64,000 nt of DNA from an uncultured Halieaceae bacterium (GTDB lineage: Bacteria > Pseudomonadota > Gammaproteobacteria > Pseudomonadales > Halieaceae), in contig CAJXNM010000010.1 in the NCBI GenBank assembly GCA_913057135.1, positions 1 through 64,000 of the forward strand, written 5' to 3'. Both the position numbers and the translations under genes were made by a program. A model generated the notes under the pieces. The model worked only from the letters and a program-made list of their open reading frames with translations, made no database searches and was not told where the DNA came from. Below are positions 49,592 through 58,272 of the stretch, piece after piece. Numbering within the stretch: the first letter of the stretch is position 1; every line of letters begins with the position of its first letter.

Positions 49592-49729
49592 TGGAGATAC
49601 CTTTCTTGTCATTTAATGTTGATGCGCACAGTGTAATTGGGCTTTCTATATTTGTTAAACGGGTTTTTCAGGTTCAATTAACCTATTTTTATGGTAATTT
49701 GTCTGTCTCTCCCAAGTGCGGTTACCACT

Positions 49730-50638
49730 ATGCGCCCGGACCCTCTTCGTTATTCACTGCGCCAACTCGAGGTGTTCACTGCCATCGCCGATTGCGGCAC
49801 CACTGCGGCAGCCGCTGAAGCGCTGGCCATGTCCCAATCGGCCGTCAGTGCCGCCTTGAATACCCTTGAGACCAGCTACGACGTGTCACTGTTTGATCGT
49901 GTTGGCAAACGTCTGCGACTCAATGCCATGGGGCAGCAGCTCCACGCCCGTGCGGAGGCGCTACTCAACGAGGCGCGGCAGTTTGATGCCGCATTATCCG
50001 GCGACGCATCTAACGGCGACTTGACCATAGCGGCTAGTTTTACCATCGCGAACCATGTGGCGGTCGATTACATCGCGCTCTGGCTCCAGTCCTATCCCGA
50101 TGCCCGTATCGACATCAGCACTGGTAATTCGCCCGATGTGGTCACCAAAGTACTTAACGCCGAGGTTGAGTTGGGGATGATTGAATACCACATTGATCAT
50201 CCTGACCTTGAGTTGATCCCTTGGCTTGAGGACGAACTGATTATCTTTTGTGCACCCCAACACCAGCTGGCCCAACGGGATGTTCTGACGCAGCAAGACA
50301 TCATGACCAATCGCTGGGTATTGCGCGAGCAGGGATCCGGTGCCCGGCTGCTGTTTGATCGGGTCTTTCAGCCCTTGCTGCCATCGCTTCCGGTGTTCTT
50401 GGAGTTTCGCCACAACGAGCCGATTCGTCGTGCGGTCGAGCAAGGCTTGGGTATTGGCTGTCTCTCTCAGAAGGTGTTGGCGGCGCATTTCGCCAATGGC
50501 ACGCTGGTGCCTTTGACACTGCCCTCAGAGCTACGCATGCAGCGCACGTTTTATTTATGTCGCCGACGCCAGCGTTATCACAGAACGGCGGTGCTCGATT
50601 TTTCAGCCTTGTGCGGAGCAGCCAATGTCGCGCATTAA
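49730..50638 (+). CDS. LysR-type transcriptional regulator
   Basis: A 302-residue LysR protein. The N-terminal winged helix LRQLEVFTAIADCGTTAAAAEALAMSQSAVSAALNTLETSYDVSLFDRVGKRLRLN is followed by an effector domain with IAASFTIANHVAVDYIALWLQSYPDARIDI. It is divergent from cysC, with a 138-base shared region, so control of the sulfate-activation operon is likely; its sequence is close to CysB/CbbR-type in arrangement, but no ligand can be read. ATG 49730 is chosen at the HTH start; a distant ATG at 49691 would add 13 residues. Its stop overlaps the convergent universal stress gene by four bases. Confidence 0.85.
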   Translation: MRPDPLRYSLRQLEVFTAIADCGTTAAAAEALAMSQSAVSAALNTLETSYDVSLFDRVGKRLRLNAMGQQLHARAEALLNEARQFDAALSGDASNGDLTIAASFTIANHVAVDYIALWLQSYPDARIDISTGNSPDVVTKVLNAEVELGMIEYHIDHPDLELIPWLEDELIIFCAPQHQLAQRDVLTQQDIMTNRWVLREQGSGARLLFDRVFQPLLPSLPVFLEFRHNEPIRRAVEQGLGIGCLSQKVLAAHFANGTLVPLTLPSELRMQRTFYLCRRRQRYHRTAVLDFSALCGAANVAH

Positions 50639-51483
50639 CGCAGCACGATGAGGGGCAGGGTGGCGTTCTCTAGCATGCGGATGGTGTTGCTGCCTAAAAA
50701 TAGCTGCCTTACTTTCGAATGGGCAAAGGCGCCCATCACCAGCATGGATACCTCATGTGCCTGCTGGTAGGACTGAAGACTCTCAAAAATGGGGCCTTCA
50801 AGTAATGCGCTTGTCACCTCAAACCCTGCCTCTGTCAGCCGATGTTCCGCTGCTTGCAGCTTCTCTTCTCGGGCACTGTCACCGGATTTGACCATGACGA
50901 GGTGGCAGGGTAACCCCGCTAACAGGCCGCCATCGATAATACGTGCCAATGAGCGATCGGCCGTGTCGCGACCGTCGTAAGCCAACATGAAGTTCTGTGG
51001 CGGCTGAAAAAGTTGATTGGCGATGAGCACTGATGTGTGAACTTGTCGCAACAGGGTTTCGATGTGCGAACCAACGGCGCTGAACTGACCACCGTGGTCC
51101 AGCCCAACTTTGCCGACGACCATTAAACGCGCTTGGGATTCGAGTTCAACGAGGGTCTCAACAAAGTCACCGTGACGGAGCAGGCTGTTAACCGGTTCTG
51201 AATGATCGTCACCAAAACGTGCGACAGCGGTCTCTAAAAGCGCCTTACCATACTGCATAGCAAGACGAGCGCGCTCTTGATCGAGCTGCGCCATTTGCTC
51301 GAGTAGTTCTGATTGTGCGCCCAGGCCAATATTACCGCTCAGGGTATCGGCGCCGTGCTGCGCCTGTTTTTCGAGGGTATGCAGCAAGGTGACCGGTTTA
51401 GCTAGGCGTGCCGATGCCCAGCGTGCCGCATCACAGACCGCATTATTGACAGTTGAACCGTCGATACAGGCAAAAATGGTGTC
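50635..51483 (-). CDS. Tandem universal stress protein
   Basis: A 282-residue protein with two UspA domains. Domain 1 begins MDTIFACIDGSTVNNAVCDAARWASARLAKPVTLLH, and domain 2 MLAYDGRDTADRSLARIIDGGLLAGLPCHLVMV ending with LVMGAFAHSKVRQLFLGSNTIRMLENATLPLIVL. The last line carries the G-x9-G-S/N ATP-binding motif. It is preceded by SulP with a 22-base gap, a pairing seen in many marine bacteria, where the stress protein may tune the transporter; that is inference. ATG 51483 is preferred over an in-frame GTG/ATG further up, which would overlap sulP. Confidence 0.85.
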   Translation of the reverse strand, partial: DTIFACIDGSTVNNAVCDAARWASARLAKPVTLLHTLEKQAQHGADTLSGNIGLGAQSELLEQMAQLDQERARLAMQYGKALLETAVARFGDDHSEPVNSLLRHGDFVETLVELESQARLMVVGKVGLDHGGQFSAVGSHIETLLRQVHTSVLIANQLFQPPQNFMLAYDGRDTADRSLARIIDGGLLAGLPCHLVMVKSGDSAREEKLQAAEHRLTEAGFEVTSALLEGPIFESLQSYQQAHEVSMLVMGAFAHSKVRQLFLGSNTIRMLENATLPLIVLR

Positions 51484-51505
51484 CATACGGCACAGGCTCC
51501 CAGTA

Positions 51506-52996
51506 TTAGTGACCACCCATTAGTTTTTCAACCTCGTCGGGGTCGTTGTGAATGCCAAACTTATCCACCACCGTTTCCGTCGCCTCATTCATACCGCGAA
51601 TGTCCACGTCGGCCCCCTCGCGGCGGAATTTAATTACCACTTTATCCAGTGCGGCCACTGATGTCAGGTCCCAAAAATGGGCCTGGCTCAGGTCGATGAC
51701 GACCCGCTCAACTGCCTCACGAAAATCAAACGCGGCAACAAACTGCTCACTGGATGCAAAGAAGACTTGCCCTACAACACGGTAGCGTCGACAACCTTCG
51801 CCATCGAGTTCGTCAACTTTTACCACCATGAAGCGACCGATTTTATGGGCAAAGAACAGCGATGCCAGCAGCACACCCACAAATACACCGATGGCTAAAT
51901 TATGGGTGGCCACTACGACGCCCACGGTGACGATCATGACAATGTTGCTGGAGAGGGGATTGCGCCGTAGATCCCTGATAGACGCCCATGAGAACGTACC
52001 AATCGATACCATGATCATGACAGCCACTAGCGCCGCCATAGGAATTTGCCGAAGCCAGTCATCGAGAAACACCACCATTACGATCAACACCGCTCCTGCA
52101 GTGAATGTGGATAGCCGTCCTCTGCCGCCGGATTTCACATTGATAATCGATTGGCCAATCATGGCGCAGCCGGCCATGCCGCCGAATAAACCGGCAACCA
52201 CGTTGGCCACGCCTTGACCTTTGCACTCGCGGTTACGGTCACTGCTGGTATCGGTTAAGTCATCGACGATGGTGGCGGTCATCAGCGACTCCAGTAGACC
52301 AACCACAGCCAAGCCGAGGGAGTAGGGGGCAATAATCCAAAGGGTCTCTAGGGTGAGTGGGATATCCGGGAGCAGAAAGACGGGCAGGGTGTCCGGAAGA
52401 TCGCCCATATCACCGACAGTACGGATATCGAGCCCCAATAGCATGCTGATGGCCGTCATGATGATGATGCAGACAAGAGGCGAGGGAATGTTGCGCCCGA
52501 TAACGGGTATCCGCGGAAACAGATAAATAATGCCCAAACCCGCCCCGGTCATTGCATAGACGTGCCAGGTGACGTTGGTGAGCTCGGGGAGCTGCGCCAT
52601 AAAGATCAAAATAGCCAGCGCATTGACGAAACCCGTTACCACTGAGCGGGACACAAAGCGCATTAATTCCCCTAATCTCAGAGCGCCCGCGATTATCTGC
52701 AGCACACCGGTCAGCAGTGTTGCCGCCAGTAGGTAGTCGAGACCATGTTCTTTCACCAGCGTAACCATCACTAGGGCCATAGCACCGGTGGCTGCGGAAA
52801 TCATACCGGGGCGTCCCCCCACAAAAGCGATGACCACCGCAATACAAAATGATGCGTAAAGACCGACCCGCGGATCGACGCCGGCAATGATGGAAAATGC
52901 GATGGCCTCGGGAATAAGTGCTAAGGCGACTACGAGACCAGCAAGAATGTCAGCGCGAATATTGCCGAACCATTCGGCTTTGAGGGTGGTAAGCAT
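51506..52996 (-). CDS. SulP-family anion transporter with STAS domain
   Basis: A 496-residue membrane protein with about 12 hydrophobic segments from residue 15 to 395 and a STAS domain at about 400-490 ([22 protein letters not shown]). The N-terminal [35 protein letters not shown] is the SulP signature. The family carries sulfate, bicarbonate (BicA-type) or chloride/dicarboxylates by proton or sodium coupling. The neighbouring sat-cysC genes favour sulfate; the universal stress partner is neutral on this. AGGA lies about six bases before ATG 52996. Confidence 0.88.
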   Translation of the reverse strand: MLTTLKAEWFGNIRADILAGLVVALALIPEAIAFSIIAGVDPRVGLYASFCIAVVIAFVGGRPGMISAATGAMALVMVTLVKEHGLDYLLAATLLTGVLQIIAGALRLGELMRFVSRSVVTGFVNALAILIFMAQLPELTNVTWHVYAMTGAGLGIIYLFPRIPVIGRNIPSPLVCIIIMTAISMLLGLDIRTVGDMGDLPDTLPVFLLPDIPLTLETLWIIAPYSLGLAVVGLLESLMTATIVDDLTDTSSDRNRECKGQGVANVVAGLFGGMAGCAMIGQSIINVKSGGRGRLSTFTAGAVLIVMVVFLDDWLRQIPMAALVAVMIMVSIGTFSWASIRDLRRNPLSSNIVMIVTVGVVVATHNLAIGVFVGVLLASLFFAHKIGRFMVVKVDELDGEGCRRYRVVGQVFFASSEQFVAAFDFREAVERVVIDLSQAHFWDLTSVAALDKVVIKFRREGADVDIRGMNEATETVVDKFGIHNDPDEVEKLMGGH

Positions 52997-53329
52997 GAAA
53001 ATTCCTATACGTCGACTCGTTCATTGTCGACGTGAGTGATGCGAGTACAAGCCGCGCGAGTGTCCAGGTACGGCGGCAAGGCAGCTGATACATGATGGGG
53101 AAACTGCGACACCGAAAGGGCACTGGCGTCGTCTTTCAGCGAGATGCCAGACTGGGGTGTTTAGTCACATTTTTGGTGGCCGATAAACCCCGACAAAGGC
53201 TGATAGTTTACGTGTCTGGATCGTTTGAACATAGTGACAAATCTGTGAATGCTGCTATAAAAACAATCACTTTTTAGGAATCGTGGTCATCCGCGGACCT
53301 CAATCGGTATCGATCTTTGGGAGGATCAC
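52997..53329. other. Divergent promoter region between sulP and AI-2E permease genes
   Basis: No credible gene; one short frame (53092-53277) lacks motifs. The region should hold the two divergent promoters. I see no clear repeat or RNA. Confidence 0.4.
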
Positions 53330-54430
53330 GTGCCTGATAATAGCGACACGCAAAAAGAACTCGCCCACATGCTTTTGCCGGCGCTGATGCGTTTTACCCT
53401 GGTCATCCTGGGGCTTTTGTTATGTGTTCGGGTGTTTGCACCCTTTGCGCCTATTATGCTGTGGGCGTTGGTGTTGGCGGTGGTATTACAACCGGCTACC
53501 GACTGGCTGCGGCGCAAAATGGGTTGCTCAGCGGGCCGTGCGGCAACGTTAATCGTGGTGCTTGCTCTTATGCTTATTGGGGTGCCGGTTGTGACCTTGG
53601 CGATGAGCTTTGCCGAGCGGGTCACTGATTTTGTCGAGGCCTATCGTTCGGGATCTTGGACCATACCCATCCCCGCTGACTCGGTGAAAGACTGGCCGGT
53701 TGTGGGCGAGCGCCTATTTGCACTGTGGTCCGAGGCTGCAACGAATCTTCCGGAAACCCTCCAAACCCACCAAGAGGGCCTGCGAACGGTGATGCGTACC
53801 CTGTTGTCCACGGCAGGTGGTGCTGCGGGTACGGTGGCTTTGTTTTTGGGGGCTATCATTGTTGCCGGCATCATGATGGCCTATGCCGAGTCCGCAGCTC
53901 AGGCGATGACCCGTATCGCATGTGCTTTAGCGGGTAATGCTCGAGGGGCATCGCTTTTGAATCTAAGTGTTGCCACTACGCGCTCGGTTGCAACCGGTGT
54001 TGTCGGCATCGCCTTTTTACAAGCCATCCTGCTAGGGATAGGTTTTATGATCGTCGGCATTCCTCTAGCTGGCGTATTGGCGATTTTGATCATGATCATC
54101 TCGATTGTGCAGTTGCCGGCGCTATTGGTGACAGTGCCTGTCATTGCATGGTTGTGGATGACCGGGGATGGCGGTGCACTTTTCAACACGGTGATGACCT
54201 TGTTTTTTGTCGTGGGAGGCTTGGCCGACGGCTTGATGAAACCTGTATTGCTGGGTCGTGGTGTCGATGTACCCATGCCAGTGGTGCTTATCGGTGCTAT
54301 TGGTGGTGTGGTGGCACTGGGCCTCATCGGCTTGTTCCTCGGGGCGGTTTTGCTGTCGCTGGGGTACAGCCTGTTTATGGCATGGGTAGACCAAGAGACG
54401 GCAATAGCTACGCCAAGTTCGGCCGACTAA
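53330..54430 (+). CDS. AI-2E family (PerM/YdiK-type) membrane permease
   Basis: A 366-residue protein with about eight hydrophobic helices; PFAPIMLWALVLAVVLQPATDWLRRKMG near the start and GIPLAGVLAILIMIISIVQLPALLVTVPVIAWLW, VVGGLADGLMKPVLLGRGVDVPMPVVLIGAIGGVVALGLIGLFLGAVLLSLGYSLFMAW near the end are typical of the family ('G.l.GpvllsL...l'). Known members are sodium/proton antiporters or exporters of quorum-sensing AI-2 and indole. It starts at GTG 53330 with GGAGG five bases before. It leads a run of efflux genes and may be cotranscribed with them. Confidence 0.85.
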   Translation: MPDNSDTQKELAHMLLPALMRFTLVILGLLLCVRVFAPFAPIMLWALVLAVVLQPATDWLRRKMGCSAGRAATLIVVLALMLIGVPVVTLAMSFAERVTDFVEAYRSGSWTIPIPADSVKDWPVVGERLFALWSEAATNLPETLQTHQEGLRTVMRTLLSTAGGAAGTVALFLGAIIVAGIMMAYAESAAQAMTRIACALAGNARGASLLNLSVATTRSVATGVVGIAFLQAILLGIGFMIVGIPLAGVLAILIMIISIVQLPALLVTVPVIAWLWMTGDGGALFNTVMTLFFVVGGLADGLMKPVLLGRGVDVPMPVVLIGAIGGVVALGLIGLFLGAVLLSLGYSLFMAWVDQETAIATPSSAD

Positions 54431-54435
54431 GTCTA

Positions 54436-55974
54436 GTGTTGCTCAAGAAACAGCGTTATTGGGGGCTGCTGGTTAGCGGGCTGTTAAGTGCATTGCAAGG
54501 GTGCACCACCGTGGGGCCAGACTATCGAGAGCCATCGCTTCCATGGCTGGAGCAACTTGAGACAGCGTTGTATGGCACGGTCATCACCGAGACACCTGTC
54601 GCAGAGGAATCTGGCATCGGGTTCGATCGGTGGTGGACGCAATTTAATGACCCGGTACTGAATGTATTGGTGCAGAGCGCACGGGCCGGTAATCCGAGTT
54701 TACAGATTGCGGGCCTGCGTGTGCTTGAGAGTAGAGCGTTAGTAAGGGGTAGTGATGCCCTCAGCTATCCCCAGCAGCAAACCGTCTCTGGCAGTGTGGT
54801 CGAAGTGCGTAACGACAGTAGTCGTAACAGCGATGGTTTAACCCAGTGGGATGCAACCCTGAGTATTGGCTGGGAGTTAGATTTTTGGGGTCGCTTTAAA
54901 CGGGCTCAGGAATCTGCCGATGCGGCGTTTCTTGCATCGATTGCCGCACAGCGTGATGCTCAAGTGCTGTTAGTGGCTCAAGTGGTCGATGTGTATTGGC
55001 GGCTTCGTATTACGGAGTCGCGTATCGCGGTACTTCAAGCCAACATCGATCGTCAGTACCGCAGCCTTGAAATTACCCAACAATTATTTGAAGCGGGGCA
55101 GCAGTCCGAGCTGGACCTGCAGCAGGCTCGAACCCAATATCTCGCCACTAAGGCTAATTTGCCAGCGCTTCTGCAAGCCCGCGCTCAATTGCACAATGGA
55201 CTGGCGCTGCTATTGGGGAGGCCGCCAGGCCCTATTGAAGAGCTGGGCACACTGCAACCAATCAGTGCCGATGCCATGAAATTGCAGCCAATAGTGGGTT
55301 TGCCAGCAGCATTGCTGCAGCAGCGACCCGATGTCCGGGTCAGCATCTGGCAAGTGGCAGCGCAGTCCGCGCAGATAGGTCTCGCCACGGCAGACTACTA
55401 TCCGTCGATTGCGGTTGGAGGGCAGTTGACTTGGAATAAATACAGTCTGCCGTTCGTCGATGAATTGCGGGGCATTGCCCTTGGGCCCGCGGTGTCATGG
55501 TCGGTTTTTGATTGGGGACGGATCGCAAGCGGCATACAAGTGCAAGATGCTCGTCTCCAGCAGCTCATCGAAGTTTATCGGCAAACCGTTTTAACGGCGG
55601 CGAGGGAGGTTGACGATGCCATGATCGCCATCGACTATACGATGCAGCAACAAGGTTTGCTGGCAGAGACTGTTGAGGCCGCGGAGCGCTCATTGGACCT
55701 GGCGGAAATTCGATATCGAGAGGGCTACACGGATTTTCAGCGTGTATTAGACGCCCAGCGATCGGTCCTTAATCAGGCCGATAGAAAGTTACAAACCGAT
55801 GCCGCCTACTTATCCGCAGTCGTTGCTTTTTACAAAGCACTGGGTGGTGGCTGGCAGCCCGACCAGCTTGACACTCTGGTGTCTAAGACCAATCGTGAGG
55901 CGATGCTTGATCGCACGGATTGGTCGGATACGTTCAATACCCCCGTCATTGACCCGTTGAGACCGGCCCCATGA
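54436..55974 (+). CDS. Outer-membrane efflux lipoprotein (NodT/OprM-type)
   Basis: A 512-residue OMF protein. A lipoprotein signal (LLVSGLLSALQGC, lipobox L-Q-G-C) is followed by TTVGPDYREPSLP, the standard start of NodT proteins. Two outer-membrane efflux repeats follow with long alpha-hairpins: ITESRIAVLQANIDRQYRSLEITQQLFEAGQQSELDLQQARTQ and LAETVEAAERSLDLAEIRYREGYTDFQRVLDAQRSVLNQAD. It forms the trimeric exit duct for a tripartite pump. The frame is open upstream into the previous gene; GTG 54436 (or TTG 54439) is chosen as just before the signal. Two pump partners follow. Confidence 0.88.
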   Translation: MLLKKQRYWGLLVSGLLSALQGCTTVGPDYREPSLPWLEQLETALYGTVITETPVAEESGIGFDRWWTQFNDPVLNVLVQSARAGNPSLQIAGLRVLESRALVRGSDALSYPQQQTVSGSVVEVRNDSSRNSDGLTQWDATLSIGWELDFWGRFKRAQESADAAFLASIAAQRDAQVLLVAQVVDVYWRLRITESRIAVLQANIDRQYRSLEITQQLFEAGQQSELDLQQARTQYLATKANLPALLQARAQLHNGLALLLGRPPGPIEELGTLQPISADAMKLQPIVGLPAALLQQRPDVRVSIWQVAAQSAQIGLATADYYPSIAVGGQLTWNKYSLPFVDELRGIALGPAVSWSVFDWGRIASGIQVQDARLQQLIEVYRQTVLTAAREVDDAMIAIDYTMQQQGLLAETVEAAERSLDLAEIRYREGYTDFQRVLDAQRSVLNQADRKLQTDAAYLSAVVAFYKALGGGWQPDQLDTLVSKTNREAMLDRTDWSDTFNTPVIDPLRPAP

Positions 55975-56029
55975 GACTAGGTGGGCGCTTGAATTTATCG
56001 TCAGCCATTCAACCTGGAGACCATCGTCC

Positions 56030-57178
56030 ATGACTGGCCAGTCCTCTTCAGAACAGTCTGTGGTCCCACAGCCTGTCGATACCCCGGCCAATGACACAGC
56101 CCGCACTACAATAAACCGCGGCACGTTGGTGATCATTGTCTTGTTGCTGTTAAGCCTCGTGTGGTACCTCAGTGCTGACCGTTTAACACCGCTCACGACG
56201 CAGGCGAGAGTGATGGGTAATGTCGTTGGCATATCACCCCAAGTAGCGGGTCCAGCTATATCGGTGCCGGTTTCCGATAACGATGTCGTGGCCGAGGGCG
56301 ATGTGCTATTTCTTATTGATCCCACGGACTACGAAATAGCGCTGACCCGCGCTATGGCAGAGCGGGATAAAGCGATGCAGCAGTTGTTGGCTGGCGATGC
56401 GACCGTCGCGGCTGCTCGCGCGGCCCTCGAGGCCGCGTTGGCGGCGGAAGAGAAACAGCGCAAAGGGTATGAAAGGCTCCAGCGTCTGTTCAATGATGAC
56501 CCCGGCACAGTGTCCGAGCGTCGCCTAGAGGCGGCCGAGGCTTCGCTGCTGTCCGCATCAGCGCAGGTGGCCGCGGCGCGAGCAGATGTTGATCGGGCTA
56601 TTCAGTCAAAAGGCGGAATCGACAACAGTAACAATGCATTCATGGCCTCGGCGGAGGCCGCGGTGATCAAAGCTCAGCGCGATCTTGCCCATACCGAGGT
56701 GCGCGCACCGGTAGGTGGCATTATCGCCGATGTGGAGATAGCCGAAGGTCAGTTTGCCGCTACTGGCAGACCGGTGATCACCATGATAGGGCACGACGCC
56801 CTCTGGATTGAAGCCGCGTTCACTGAGAATAATCTCGCGCACATCAGACCGGGAACGTCGGTACAGCTGTTATTCGACAGTGTGCCAGGGAAACTGTTTG
56901 CGGGGGCCGTCACATCATTGGGTTACGGGGTAGGGACCGGGCCATCAGCGCCACCCGGCAATCTACCCAGTATCAACAATGATCGTGATTGGCTTCGACA
57001 GGCCCAGCGCTTCAATATTCGTGTGAACTGGGAAGGCACTGATGCCCCCCCAGCTGATGCCATACGGGTGGGCAGTCAAGTCTCGGTGGTGGCGTTCACC
57101 GACGATGCCCCGGGGTTCATGCACTGGTTGGCCTATTTGAGCTTATCCGTACGCAGCTTCTTGTCTTATGCCTACTGA
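56030..57178 (+). CDS. HlyD-type membrane fusion (adaptor) protein
   Basis: A 382-residue adaptor with one N-terminal membrane helix (TLVIIVLLLLSLVWYLSA, about residues 30-47). A lipoyl-like half RVMGNVVGISPQVAGPAISVPVSDNDVVAEGDVLFLIDP comes next, then a coiled hairpin of about 110 residues, then VRAPVGGIIADVEIAEGQFAATGRPVITMIG and a beta-barrel. This is EmrA/AaeA-like. It should bridge the inner-membrane DUF2955 protein and the outer-membrane lipoprotein. The C-terminal part overlaps the next gene by 11 bases. Confidence 0.88.
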   Translation: MTGQSSSEQSVVPQPVDTPANDTARTTINRGTLVIIVLLLLSLVWYLSADRLTPLTTQARVMGNVVGISPQVAGPAISVPVSDNDVVAEGDVLFLIDPTDYEIALTRAMAERDKAMQQLLAGDATVAAARAALEAALAAEEKQRKGYERLQRLFNDDPGTVSERRLEAAEASLLSASAQVAAARADVDRAIQSKGGIDNSNNAFMASAEAAVIKAQRDLAHTEVRAPVGGIIADVEIAEGQFAATGRPVITMIGHDALWIEAAFTENNLAHIRPGTSVQLLFDSVPGKLFAGAVTSLGYGVGTGPSAPPGNLPSINNDRDWLRQAQRFNIRVNWEGTDAPPADAIRVGSQVSVVAFTDDAPGFMHWLAYLSLSVRSFLSYAY

Positions 57179-58190
57179 GGCAAAACGCTGTTTCCGATTG
57201 GCACTAGCCACCGCTCTGGCGGTCATAGGGGGATTTGGCACAGCCATTGATATGCCCTATCTAGCCCCGCTGTTTGCCGTCCTGGTGGGTATAGGGGGTG
57301 CTCCGCCAATGGGGTTAGGCAAGGTAATACCCCTGACTCTGGTCGTTACCCTGGTGCTGGGTACTGGGGTTTGGTTGGCCCCATTGGTAGAGGGCTTTCC
57401 CGTTACGGGTCTTTTGTTGGTGGCTGTGGGCGTTGCCATCAGTGCCTGGTTCAGTGTGGGTAAAGCCAATGCGGCTATTGGGTCATTGCTGGCGGCGGGT
57501 ATTACCTTGGTGTCAGGGTTTGGTGTTGTGAGTTTAGCCCTGGCACAGAGCTTGGTTAGCAGTATGGGGATGGCCTTCCTCATTGCTTTGTTGACTTATT
57601 GGGCGGCCTACCAATGTTTTCCAAACCCTGTTCATGAAACGGTAGCGGCTACAGAAGCGGTAGAGACCTCCCGCGATGTCCACAGTCTGCGCTCGGTTAT
57701 GCTGGTCATGCCGGCTTATCTATTCTTTTTAATCAACCCTTTAGGCCATGCCCCGGTTATGCTCAAAACCGTGGCTTTATCGACCAATGATAGTGCGAAG
57801 GATACCCGATTGGCGGCGCGGGAATTGTTGGCTGCAACCGCACTCGGTGGCTTTTTGGGCATCAGCGTCTGGATTGTGCTCCGCTTTAGTCCCACCCTGT
57901 GGATGCTGACCGTGTGGTGTGCGCTGGTCATGTTGTTCATCGGTCGGCACGTGTATTTGCATCGCGGCAGCAACGATGTGTCGCTTTTTTGGAAAGACGT
58001 CGGGGTGACCTTTTTTCTTATATTAGGGCCCGCACTAGCCGACACGACGACGGGTAAAGATCCCTATCAGGCGTTCGCATTCCGTTTTGGGATGCTGTTT
58101 GGTGCCGCAATCTATGTCGTGTTTGTCAGTTTTTTACTGGAGTCTGTGCTGGGTCAAAAAGCTGTTGCCTCTCAGGGGCAAACATACTGA
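57168..58190 (+). CDS. DUF2955/FUSC-type inner-membrane efflux protein
   Basis: A 340-residue protein with 10 or so hydrophobic segments in two halves and a central hydrophilic loop (about residues 150-180). The arrangement, LALATALAVIGGFGTAIDMPYLAPLFAVLVG, and the second half FRFGMLFGAAIYVVFVSFLLE match DUF2955, related to FUSC and aromatic-acid exporters (AaeB-like). With the HlyD adaptor it overlaps, it probably exports aromatic or organic acids. No ATPase or proton-motif is evident, so energy would come from the ion gradient. Confidence 0.82.
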   Translation: MPTEAKRCFRLALATALAVIGGFGTAIDMPYLAPLFAVLVGIGGAPPMGLGKVIPLTLVVTLVLGTGVWLAPLVEGFPVTGLLLVAVGVAISAWFSVGKANAAIGSLLAAGITLVSGFGVVSLALAQSLVSSMGMAFLIALLTYWAAYQCFPNPVHETVAATEAVETSRDVHSLRSVMLVMPAYLFFLINPLGHAPVMLKTVALSTNDSAKDTRLAARELLAATALGGFLGISVWIVLRFSPTLWMLTVWCALVMLFIGRHVYLHRGSNDVSLFWKDVGVTFFLILGPALADTTTGKDPYQAFAFRFGMLFGAAIYVVFVSFLLESVLGQKAVASQGQTY

Positions 58191-58272
58191 TTGCGCTTAG
58201 TGATCCGATCTGCCGACGACAAATTTGCGTAGTCTCTGTTGGTTAAGTTACACGTTAACGAGGGAGAAAGCT

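Noticed and set aside
53092-53277. Open frame of 61 codons in the sulP-AI-2E divergent region
   Set aside because: No recognisable motif or good ribosome site; it lies where promoters are expected.
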